Source: Podospora pseudocomata (Eukaryota; Ascomycota; Sordariomycetes; Sordariales; Podosporaceae). From it: 64,000 nucleotides of DNA. Made by a program: the position numbers and the translations under genes. Shown piece by piece: positions 47,471 to 56,421 of this stretch. Within the stretch, counting starts at the first letter, position 1. Each line of letters begins with the position of its first letter. A model generated the notes under the pieces. That model worked only from the letters and a program-made list of their open reading frames with translations. It was not told the origin of the DNA and searched no databases. The stretch is from the NCBI RefSeq assembly GCF_035222375.1, contig NC_085889.1:4464001-4528000 (forward strand), given 5' to 3'.

Positions 47471-47916
47471 TGTTACAACCTGCACCAGAAATGGATACAG
47501 ACTGCAAGGCAGTACGCCAGAGGTGAATATGACAGGATAATCGAAGGTTGTGGCAAGCGTCTCAGACACGGGTTCACTGTCAACAACAGGTTGTTCTAAC
47601 AAAGAGCTACTGAAAGTAGATTGTAGACAAATGAACTTGAATTGCTTGCATGAGGAATCAGATTCCTCGATACGGGGAGCGCCCGGCGCTCCCCCCTATT
47701 TATGTCAAGCTGTCTACATATATTTCTGAAGTATCTTTGTACCTTGCTCAGTGTGCTCAGTGGTCTTGGCCACTGATCAGACTGAGCAACTCCTGATTGG
47801 TTGCACGGGGGCTTGTGGGTCTTTCCATCCCTGGCCCAATGATTGGCTGAGGTGCCCAGCACCTCGGGTACCACCCAGTGGTTCCTGTATAGGGGTATTA
47901 CGCTTGGGACGTAACA
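47471..47916 (-). mobile_element. LTR-like element, 446 bp, no clear target duplication
   Basis: Begins TGTTACAACC and ends GGGACGTAACA. The inverted ends extend to AGTGTTAC/GTAACACT. It shares with the LTR at 32418 a CCAATCA motif and CTGATCAGACTGA palindromes in matching order when read on the minus strand, plus an ATAAATAGG box. The flanking 5-mers (AGTAG, CTGTA) differ, so it may have arisen by recombination between elements. Confidence 0.6.
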
Positions 47917-48116
47917 CTGTACTGGTAAATCAGGAAATTACTTGAAGAACTTAATGAGGTTTATTGTCTGTAAAGGTAGTTAAAGTATTTAAGTCTGGCC
48001 GATATTCCCCAATTTGCTTTCATAGCTGTTTCTTATTCTCGACAAGCCAGACGCAGCTTACTTCTATTTATCATCAATTCACTATCACCTTTTGCTTCTG
48101 CTCTCAGCATATCAAT

Positions 48117-49134
48117 ATGGTCAATTTGAGAGACCTTCTCCTTCAGCCCTCCTTGCCAAATGGCACTGCCTCATTAAACACATTACCAGGAGCCAGCAAA
48201 CCCAGTCTGACCGAGAAGAACTGGGCGCGGCGTTATCCCCCAGTTCCAATCATGCAACCATTCTATGAAAACCCTACCCGAGACGAGATTGATATACTGT
48301 TCGGGCGCGAAGATGCTTTAGACGCGTTTCTCCTAAATAGGGAGGTGAGCCCTTTGAACAGCACCATGGAATGGCTACAGAACGAGGGCGACAGTGTCAG
48401 GACATTCTACACGAAAGTCTCAGAACCCATCCAGCTTGCCTTCCAACCATTCATGATCCAACGGTCAGAATCAGGACCTCTTGGCCCAACCACTGTCAAC
48501 CAGACCATTGACTTTACTTGGGGATGTGGAGACCGTTGCCTTGTGATAGGGGAGCTTAAAAGGCATGGAATAATCGATGTCGCAAGATGGACGGGAGAGG
48601 TTGAAGCAGATCGCAATAGGAACTGGCTAGGAAGGGAGCTAAGAGCGTAAGTATAACAGCCCTATAATGATAGCTGCTTGCTGATAGGTATAATGATATA
48701 GATACTGCCATTTATACAAATGCTTCGTTGGAGCAGTATTTGACGGCCGGTCCCTCTTGATCCTTATATTTCAAGCTCAGGCGGTTCAGGATATCCAGCA
48801 GGGAAACTGCCCGATTATCGGCCTTCTTTTCTCAAGCGACTGTGAAACATTGCGCTATGGCCTCTTCCGGACGGTGACCCATCAGATTCGAAGAATGCAA
48901 GCTGCCACAGCCCCAGAAGCGATCGTGGATGGTTATGTTCGCAGATACAATTTGTTGACAGGGTATCCTTATTGGGTTAATGGGAATGACGAACGCGACG
49001 TATATCCAGTACATCCCAATGGCCATATACGCAAACTTGATCCGAGTGGCGCATGGTACTGGGCTCGCGCGGATGGAAATGCTATCTTGGACGAGAATGG
49101 TGACACTGTTTGGGATACTTTTAGCCTCATGTGA
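48117..49134 (+). CDS. PD-(D/E)xK nuclease-like protein, SPOK-like partner
   Basis: Two exons (48117-48646 and 48702-49134, intron GTAAGT..ATATAG) give 320 residues, uninterrupted. A nearer acceptor at 48687 leads to a stop, whereas the one at 48701 joins ELRA to YCHLYKC in frame. The N-terminal 130 residues are mixed. Residues 131-149 read IDFTW..(R)CLVIGELKR, a D-(13)-ExK pattern (D132, E146, K148) like the catalytic core of PD-(D/E)xK nucleases. A following FDGRSLLILIFQAQ is a core strand. The middle domain of SPOK spore-killer proteins is of this class. The TGA stop is provided by the first bases of the LTR at 49130, so the native C-terminus may have been longer. Confidence 0.75.
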
Positions 49135-49398
49135 CGAACCCCTAATCAGAGCCCCTGGAGGCTGCTCTGAATGACGGTTCTGTGTAGCTAAAAGGTACAC
49201 TTGGTCTCAATAACTTAAGCTTGCATTTCTTACAGATCATGGATTACCTTGGATCACTTCTGTCAGATTGATCCCTTGCGCTCCCGTCACCTTTGGATCA
49301 TGTTGGACCACCTTTCCTGGTGATCCATCGGTGCTCCAATCTTGATTGGCTGAGAGCTCTCCATGCTCCCCCCGTACCTAGGGTCGTGTGATGCTGTG
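49130..49398 (-). mobile_element. LTR-like insertion at the 3' end of the nuclease-like gene
   Basis: Begins TGTGACGAACCCCTAATCAG, the same terminus as the LTR at 32418-32767 read on its other strand. Further matches follow in order (GGTTCTGTGTAGCTAAA.., GTCTCAATAAC). The right end is near CCTAGGGTCGTGTGATG, a degraded version of the other terminus. No target duplication found. It lies between the nuclease-like and kinase-like genes. Confidence 0.6.
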
Positions 49399-49538
49399 GT
49401 GCCTAGAAAAGTGGATCCCACTTGTTTGCTTGTGCTACCATCCTTTTTTTTATTAAAACCTTGAGCCATTCCATCTCGCCTATTTTCCTGCGTTCTAACC
49501 ATTCTACTCTATCACTCTACCCCGTCACTTACTTCAAG

Positions 49539-50378
49539 ATGGAAGACGATGAAGATAACAAGATAATTATCAAGGTATATACTTTAACTTTTAAAGGCTA
49601 ATAGTTACTATTATTAATCCTAATTTTATAGGATATACAGTTTGGCTTCCGACGTTTTCGAGCACCTGCAAAACGAATCTACGGGAATCGGAATGTCTTT
49701 CTCTTAGATGTCCCGCCGAATCCAATTGCTAGCTGGCTATCATTTTGGATACCGCAGCTCGTCCGCTCCTGGCTACAGCGATTGCTACCAGAGTGGTTCT
49801 TGCCGACAACTGTCATTCTAAAGGAGCGAAACCCGAACAAGGCTGATAGCTACGAAAACGAAATCGACACATACCTGCATCTTCGATCCCTCCAGGGCAC
49901 CCACATCCCGCGTTTGTTTGGTGAAGTAGCCGTCAGCGACCCCCACGCGCAGAGATACCAGATCAGCAAGCGACCCACTCCTGCCATCCTCCTGGAAAAC
50001 GTCGAAGGAGTATCGCTACACAATCTCCCAATTAAAGAGCTAGGGAATGATCAGCTTCTCAATCAACTCCAGTACATATATGACCTGCTTACGAAAAACG
50101 GGGTTCTTCATGGCGATCCAAGGCTCCACAATTTTCTACGTGTTGATCAGAGGGTCGTTGCTATCGACTTTGAGCTTTCCGAGCCTCTTGTCGGTGATAT
50201 AACGAATGAGGAAGAATTGGAGACCTTGAAGGGTGATATTAAGAGACGGACTGGGGAGGGAGCTCCCATCAGGCAGCCTCCCTGCCAAACCTCGACGCTC
50301 CCTCAACGCCGCCCGCTCGCACTAACCACGCCCGCGCCACTTTGTGGAGGGAGACCGGCAGGGTGTGCAAAGGATTGA
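49539..50378 (+). CDS. Kinase-like protein (HGD-type catalytic loop), C-terminus shifted
   Basis: Exon 1 49539-49574 (12 codons) and exon 2 49632-50378 are joined by removing an intron with GTATAT..TATAG; 260 residues. Kinase landmarks are present. VILKE (K76) and an acidic helix (E87/E89) come first, then the loop LHGDPRLHNF (H172, D174, N179) and IDFE (D191) in place of DFG. The HGD loop is typical of APH/Kdo/RIO-like kinases and of the C-terminal kinase of SPOK proteins, which carries antidote activity there. After about residue 215 the frame reads Pro/Arg-rich sequence. A good helical continuation (GVQRIDDWLTRW) exists in another frame, so a frameshift near 50260-50330 probably replaced the true C-terminus. 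Confidence 0.7.
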
Positions 50379-50878
50379 TGATTGGCTCACCAGATGGTCC
50401 CGCCGGCCGGTTACTCGCATCAAACGGATTGCTGAAGATGGTGGGAAAGGAGGAGTGTGATGGTTATGATGGTGATGGAGAGGGAGGGGAAGGGACTGTG
50501 GTAAGGGTGAGGGAAAGGGCTGTGGTAAGTGTGAGGGGAAAGGGCTGTGGTAAGGGTAGGTAGTGGAGGGAAGGGGGATTGTCATACGTGTGGTCTTAAT
50601 TTCGCACTCATTTTCGTACTGGATCCACGTCTTCCATCTCTGCGCCACGAGCCATCGTATCACATAGTTATCTTAGGATACTTGCCCCATTCTTCGTTTT
50701 TAAACTCCCCAAAAAGTCGTAACTCTTGAGAATCTCGGCTCGATAGGCGCCGGTGTGTCCCGACATGCAAGAGGTTCCACCGTCGATATTGTGGGTCGCT
50801 GAGATTTCAAAGTTCCTCCTCTCGATATAGGCCGCTCCGAGCCAATTGAAGATGCGCTCGCTGGGTGGCGGAGCCACA
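50379..50878. other. G-rich intergenic stretch
   Basis: Purine-rich direct repeats (GGGTGAGGGAAAGGGCTGTGG-like units) at about 50500-50560, then ordinary sequence to the left inverted repeat. No gene beyond the shifted kinase tail. Confidence 0.4.
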
Positions 50879-51304
50879 GATCCCTGTAACTTATATAAAC
50901 ACCAACAGAACATTGGGAGCCAGGTATGACAGGCTGCGAGTAAGGCGCGCGGATGGGCACCTGTCCTGCATTCTTCGCCCCCTGGGCGCTGGCCGTTCCC
51001 CGGCTGCAGCCAATAAGTGGCTCAAAGCGCACCTTTGGGCCCTCTAGCACAGGCTTCTAAATTTTGCACTTCCTCAAGAAGACCGGGCGCCCGGTTCCTG
51101 CCATTGAATATCTTCGAACGCGTCGAACGACCCATAACCGGCCCCCTATGTTATTCTTATTACCGAATTCCGTGTCACTTGATCTCGGCATCTATTTCCC
51201 CGCCGCAGTTAATTAATCCGCTTCAAGCAGATGCCCCGCCAACTACCCCGCCGAGATTTGCTTTTACATATAAATTTCCATTAAGAATACTCGCCAGCAA
51301 ACGG
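50879..51304 (+). repeat. Left arm of a ~0.4-kb inverted repeat
   Basis: From AGATCCCTGTAACTTATATA to CTCGCCAGCAAAC this arm matches the reverse complement of 53913-54408 with few differences. The right arm has a 16-bp insertion near 54134 and the two inner ends differ slightly. The arms enclose about 2.6 kb. Both carry the same small open frame (CHLISASISPPQLINPLQAD), so a coding remnant was duplicated with them. No flanking direct duplication was found. Confidence 0.9.
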
Positions 51305-51395
51305 GCTGTTGTGCCAATATAGCGGCTCGATATGCTTCGGAGCAGTTAAGCAAAATGCCTCCAGAGTCGATGTAGCGTTGTCGGCAATATCGAGC
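51304..51395 (-). repeat. Inverted fragment of the neighbouring gene's first exon
   Basis: About 90 bp, reverse-complementary to 52207-52298 in exon 1 of the four-exon gene (GCATTTTGCTTAACTGCTCC and surroundings), directly abutting the left repeat arm. It shows that the left side arose by a rearrangement that copied part of the gene backwards. Confidence 0.85.
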
Positions 51396-51423
51396 GGCCG
51401 CTTTAGATGCAGCCGGTGTGATT

Positions 51424-51525
51424 GAGAGAGAGATTCGAAGCCACAAACGTATAAACGAGATTCGAGGTCGCCCTGGCAAGATAGCGAGATTCGAAGTCAC
51501 AAGCGGGGGTGGGCAGGATTCGACG
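51424..51525 (+). repeat. Degenerate GATTCGA repeats
   Basis: The motif GAGATTCGA(A/G)GTC occurs three times, plus a fourth GATTCGACG, spaced about 25-30 bp in the gap between the inverted fragment and the gene. It could be a protein-binding array or a decayed minisatellite. Confidence 0.55.
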
Positions 51526-51995
51526 GGCGGGGTAGGTGAGATTAAATGCGACGACTAACAAGGTAGGGAAAATTCTCGCTTACCACGGCGGTGACACTTT
51601 TCCCGGTTCAATGCAGAGCCCTTCCATTCAGGCAGCAGGACGTGGGCAGCTTTTTTCAATTGGCTGACATGGGTTGTATGCGAGGCAGCCGGCTGCGAGA
51701 AGATAGCTGCAGATTTGATGGCTGTCCTCGCTCCAGCCCCGTCACCTAGTTACACCTCGCCTAGTCCCTCCGAGTTCTTCCGTATATGTTGGTCGTGGGA
51801 CAGATACGCTGTCATAAAATGTGTGACCGGACGACGTAATAGCCAATCGGATGCAAGAACTCCGCCATCAAAATCCTTACTAAAGAGCGCCAAAATCACT
51901 GTTCAAGAACTCCTGCCTTAAATCTATCGAAAGTCTGTACAAGAGCGTCACCGCCAAAAAAATCTTTGCTTAAGAGCTCGTCTTTTTTCAGTGCC

Positions 51996-53589
51996 ATGAA
52001 CCCAGACGAGAAAGCTGCGAAAATCCTTGCGGATGCACTTGCGCGTTACCCAAACAATGTGTCGCTTTCGAAAAAAGATTTCAGTCGGGTCTACAAATTC
52101 CTTGAAATGGTATTTATTCCGGGTGTCCTCGGAGATACCACAAAGAGACGTTGCTTCCAACAGCTGAAGCATGAAATACTCCCTGCCGTCGGGGTCCTCC
52201 TTAAATCGAAGGATATCGCCGACAACGCTACATCGACTCTAGAGGCATTTTGCTTAACTGCTCCGAAGCATATCGAGCCGCTATGTTGGCACAACAGCCC
52301 AAAGCTCTGGCAAGCGTGTCTGGGGACTGCGATAAGTGACCCAGCATACTTGACATTCCGGAAAGGTAAGCCTCCACAGTTTGTTAAGTTGTATAAACTA
52401 ACAATAGCCTAGTTGCTGTTGATAAGGTCCGACCGCCCTTGGTTCAAGCACTGCCCAGTTCCAATTCTACCCAACCTATTACAATTAGTTCGCTGCTACA
52501 AGGAGGGGCTGCGTCTCAACAAGAGGTGGATACAAGTGTTGCCTCCCTGGGCAACTCTGCACAGACTGCTGTTTCGCCATGGACAATGACTTGCTCTTCA
52601 TGCAGCACGACGGTGCGCCTTCAGTGCGCCTGCAAGCAAACGACTGAGGGTAAACCTTTAGGTTATAATTTATCTTACTTCCACCTAACTAACAACCGGA
52701 ACCTCAGGACCGTCTTCCTCGACAAACAGCATTGCGCCGCTGCCAGCAAATCCCACCGCGTCCAGCCCCACGAACACCCCGCTGCTACCCACATTAATCC
52801 ACCCCACCGCGCCTCCCATTGCTACGCCGACAGTGCCACCAAGGGACACAAGCGGGAACAAACCTGTTTCTCTTTTCACGGACTCTGGTGCTATAGCTGG
52901 GCCATTACAACAAAGGAAACGGCGGAGAGGAGAGGGTAGGCCTGCCTTTGTGCGATTCTTCGCCATGAGCTGACACAGATCCTATCTCAGATACACCCGC
53001 GACAGACCCTGATAAGCCAAACCTCGTTCCGATCCCCAAATCTCAGGCACACAGCATCGAATCTTCTCTAGCGAATCCAGTCCAGTCGAGCGAGGAGCCT
53101 ACGTGGCCTTGGCCAAATAAAAGCCAATTCAACGCTGAGAAGCTTTGCGAATATTTGACGCAGCATATACCCGAAGAGATCGAGTTCACCAGGCACCATC
53201 AGCAATACATCTCATCTATCTTTTCAGTTGGCATCCAGTTCCAGATCACGTCGGCTTGGTGCGGAGCAAGATCCATTGCATTTAGATCTAGATTCTTTGT
53301 TCCTCGGTCGGTGTTATTGAAAAGTATTTTAGACCACCTACAAGAGGGGGGGAGGCCAGAGAATTATGGTCTCGAGGCCAAACTAGCTCCGAACTCGACG
53401 ACTTTTAGAACGTACTGGTGGCACTTTGATAAGACAGGAGACGGAGTTGTCTGGCCAAATGTATTTGGGGACCTTTTGCTAAGATGGCAGCGACCAGTGC
53501 ATGTTGCTACTATAATTCGACAGCTTAATTCTGATGAACGTAAAAGACGGTTGGTTGTTCCGACGCAGGTAAAAACGTATCAGAAGTAA
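51996..53589 (+). CDS. Intact four-exon gene of unknown family inside the inverted repeat
   Basis: Exons 51996-52365, 52413-52649, 52708-52935 and 52991-53589 join through four consistent splice phases to 477 residues. Donors are GTAAGC, GTAAAC and GTAGGC, acceptors CTAG, TCAG and TCAG, with CTAAC or CTGAC sites. The start is MNPDEKAAKILADAL, the only in-frame ATG with good context. Domain 1 (1-125) is helical (KKDFSRVYKFLEMVF). A linker has a CxxC-like TMTCSSC and LQCACK. A Pro/Thr-rich segment contains a nuclear-localisation-like RKRRRGED. Domain 2 (about 330-477) is rich in aromatic residues (YWWHFDKTGDGVVWPN). No catalytic motif is recognised. Its last 65 bp overlap the opposite-strand gene at 53525-53877. 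A nuclear or regulatory role is a guess. Confidence 0.75.
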
Positions 53590-53877
53590 TATATAAATAT
53601 CTGCCATCGTGCGGTTTATTCTTGCCCGTCGATAACCAAACTCCGTCGATGATAATGATACCGGAGGCCCCATCGAAGTCGACGACTACTGCGACATACT
53701 CCTGGTCGGAGCTGTCTATACAAAACTCAAGCTGCGACTGCTGTTCCACGGTCTAAAATGATCAGTACTCGTAAATTTGCATTATAGTGAAGCACGTACA
53801 AGCTCCTTGCCTAATTCTTTTCTCACTGCCTCCAAAATATCGTCATCACTCCAACCTGTAACGTTTATCTCACTCAT
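53525..53877 (-). CDS. Small acidic two-exon protein, module shared with 55-kb gene
   Basis: Minus-strand exons 53877-53800 and 53752-53525 (intron GTACGT..TTTTAG) give 101 residues. The start is MSEINVTGWSDDDILEAVRK. The second exon has FCIDSSDQEYVAVVVDFDG, a compact beta-type block. A similar pair of blocks in the same order, with an intron at the same place, occurs at 55100-55290 (SDGEILKEVRKYTGK, then LCIDTDERDYVAAVVDFDG). The conservation of both blocks and of the intron position makes a true gene likely. It is tail-to-tail with the four-exon gene. Function unknown. Confidence 0.65.
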
Positions 53878-53912
53878 CGTGACAGGACCCAATTCGATTT
53901 GCGGAGGTTTGC

Positions 53913-54408
53913 TGGCGAGTATTCTCAATGTAAATTTATATGTAAAAGCAAAGATTTGCGTGAGGCATTATGTTTGCAAGGTGACTGTTTGCCCAATTTA
54001 GGCCCGACGAAATTCTCTCGCAACTTCTCTCGGCGGGGTAGTTGGCGGGGCATCTGCTTGAAGCGGATTAATTAACTGCGGCGGGGAAATAGATGCCGAG
54101 ATCAAGTGACACGGAATTCGGTAATAAGAATCAGATTTAGTTTTAGATAACATAGGGGGCCGGTTATGGGTCGTTCGACGCGTTCGAAGATATTCAATGG
54201 CAGGAACCGGGCGCCCGGTCTTCTTAAGGAAGTGCAAAATTTAGAAGCCTATGCTAGAGGGCCCAAAGGTACGCTTTGAGCCACTTATTAGCTGCAGCCG
54301 GCGCCCAAAATGCAGGACAGGTGACCATCCGCGCGCCTTACTCGCAGCCTGTCATACCTAGCTCCCAATATTCTATTAGTGTTTATATAAGTTACAGGGA
54401 TCTATAGT
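53913..54408 (-). repeat. Right arm of the ~0.4-kb inverted repeat
   Basis: Reverse complement of the left arm at 50879-51304, ending GTTACAGGGATCT. It contains upstream sequence of the small minus-strand gene at its inner end. It also contains a minus-strand coding-like frame (GRPVPAIEYLRTRRTTHNRP) that is more complete here than in the left arm, so this arm is probably the original and the left arm the copy. Confidence 0.9.
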
Positions 54409-54569
54409 TAGCAACCCTCTTTCCCATAACCTTAAACGCGGTTTACTCTTAGGCTAGGAAATTGCAATCTTTCTACCTAACCTCATTGTCCAGGTACTCC
54501 TCCGCTTTTCGATTTATTGAACCTCCGTTAACCTTTACTTAGTTAATAATAAGGTCGACAGTTACCAGC

Positions 54570-55420
54570 CTAGTTTTTAAAGCTCGTTCCGTCGAAGATA
54601 AACTAAACGGCAACATTATCCTTGGCCTGATCGTGACGGCTGAAGCTGTCCTGTTGGGTCTCGGAAGCTGGAAGATTTTTGAGGGAATAACAATTGAGTT
54701 CGCCTGGCTCGCGGCTCTTCCCTTCTATCTCTGCCACTTCCTCTCCGCCACTATAACGTTGCGGGGCATAGCACGGGCTGCGATAACTCCAAGGTGTTAT
54801 TCATGGATAGGAGTGCAGGCGGCCGCGATTTTGTTTACCGTCGTCATTCCATTTGTGGTTCCGGTAGAGTATCAACATTTATCTCACTGCTTCACCTGCA
54901 TAATTGTGGCTGGTGAACTTGGTGGCTGGAAAGTATACCAGGAACTCAAGTCCAAGGGGCAGATGACGGGGGGAACGCTACATTCACGTAATCCACCAAA
55001 AACTCCCGCAGATTCAAGTCAAATCGGCTCCACCCTCGCACCTATAAGCGACAGCAACAACTACGTCCCTCATGAAGGCTCAACCAGTGTGTGACTGGAG
55101 AGCGATGGTGAGATCTTGAAAGAGGTCAGGAAGTATACTGGGAAGGGTAGGTTTTGCTTTTTATCTCCCAAACAATGCCATTCTGTACTGATTTGTTATT
55201 GCTAGGAGAGCTGTGTATCGATACGGACGAACGTGACTACGTTGCTGCGGTTGTCGATTTCGATGGGCCGGATGGTATTATAGAAAGAACCTCCCACCTG
55301 CATATTTCCTCCCTGACGTGTACAGAATACATTGAGCCATTGTTATCAACAAAACCATTGACACTAGAACACCGTGAGCACTCCAGCCCGCTCTCCCATC
55401 GAGCAACCGAAACTGGCTAG
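54570..55420 (+). pseudogene. Transmembrane protein with C-terminal shared module, broken
   Basis: An open frame without ATG (from about 54570) encodes three or four hydrophobic segments (ILGLIVTAEAVLLGLG, FAWLAALPFYLCHFLSA, VQAAAILFTVVIPFVVPV), then a polar tail. A TGA at 55092-55094 stops the frame, but the same frame continues with ESDGEILKEVRKYTGK and, after an intron, GELCIDTDERDYVAAVVDFDG. TGA is one step from TGG, and the small paralogue has Trp at a nearby place. The N-terminal exon was not found. It is a broken member of a family in which the small gene's module is fused behind membrane helices. Confidence 0.5.
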
Positions 55421-56421
55421 GCACCTGCGGCCATGCATCGCGAGTTGGCAAACGTTGTCTGTATCGTGGAATGATCTCCCCATGTACGGATCAACCTGAG
55501 AATCACGGGCGAGCACTTTAGGTGCTGATTAAGCCGGTCGGCTCCCCCATCCGGCAACCGGAAGCCATTGCGGGCCGATCAAGCCTACACGCCCGGGGCG
55601 CACCAATATTGTAGCCGTGTGCCTGTGTGCCGTGTGTCGTGTGCTGTGTGTTGTGTCTTGGGGGGTGCATCCACCTGTGATTGGCCTCCGACTGATTGGT
55701 CCGGAGCTCCCTGCAGTCCGTGAGCCAGGCCGAGGTGAGCACTCCAGCCAGCCCCCATCCACCTTTAGGGTCGTCCATTTGAGATAAACAGGGGGGTTTT
55801 TACAGTGGAGCTCCTGAACAGGGATTTCTTAGTTGAGCTTTCCAACAAGGGCTTTTACAAAAGGCTTATAATAAGGATTTTAAAGTGGAGTTCTTTGCAT
55901 CCGATTGGCTATCACTTATACCATAAAACGCCGGGAATGTCTCGGCTGGAGAATTGTCACCGTTGCCTGTTGGCCCAGTTTGCTAAGACTCATCTTTTGA
56001 TACCCTGTGGGTGCGTCGAGCCTGGAGCTTTTTCACCAACACTCGAACGCGGGGAAATGAAGGGCACGCGCAACCATCAATGCGTGTTCGGCCCACGCCT
56101 ACAATGGTGGTAATGGGGCAATACTGAGGATGCGTGCACCTGTGTTTACCCATGAGGTTCCCATCGTGGAAGAACCGGAGCTTTCCCAGCCCCCTCAAGC
56201 CAATGACACACCATATTTGCCCACCGCGTGCCGATGTTTGCAAAGAAGAATCGCTGATCACACTCTGCCTGGCTAAGCTCGGCCCAAATCTCCTGGGCAC
56301 CGCGCAAATCGATTCTCCAGGTAGAGTCGTTCAATGCAATCTTGATGTCAGCAACCGAGAGCAGGCAAATAAGGACAGGGAATCCTGGCCCCTGATCAGT
56401 AAGTGAGCTCCCTAAGTAAGC
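55421..56421. other. No convincing gene; short repeats
   Basis: About 1 kb. A GTGT-rich run at 55612-55660 and a 15-bp direct repeat GTGAGCACTCCAGCC (55374 and 55735) about 360 bp apart. Open frames are short and unfamiliar. Confidence 0.4.

Noticed and set aside
50700-51050. Minus-strand frame crossing the left inverted-repeat border
   Set aside because: Spans a duplication border and is not conserved in the right arm, so unlikely to be a gene.
52685-52966. Minus-strand frame with Gly/Val-rich sequence
   Set aside because: Antisense to exon 3 of the four-exon gene, whose splice phases all fit.
50879-54408. Classical Mutator-type transposon
   Set aside because: Arms are long enough, but no 8-10 bp target duplication or transposase was found and the left arm carries a backward gene fragment.
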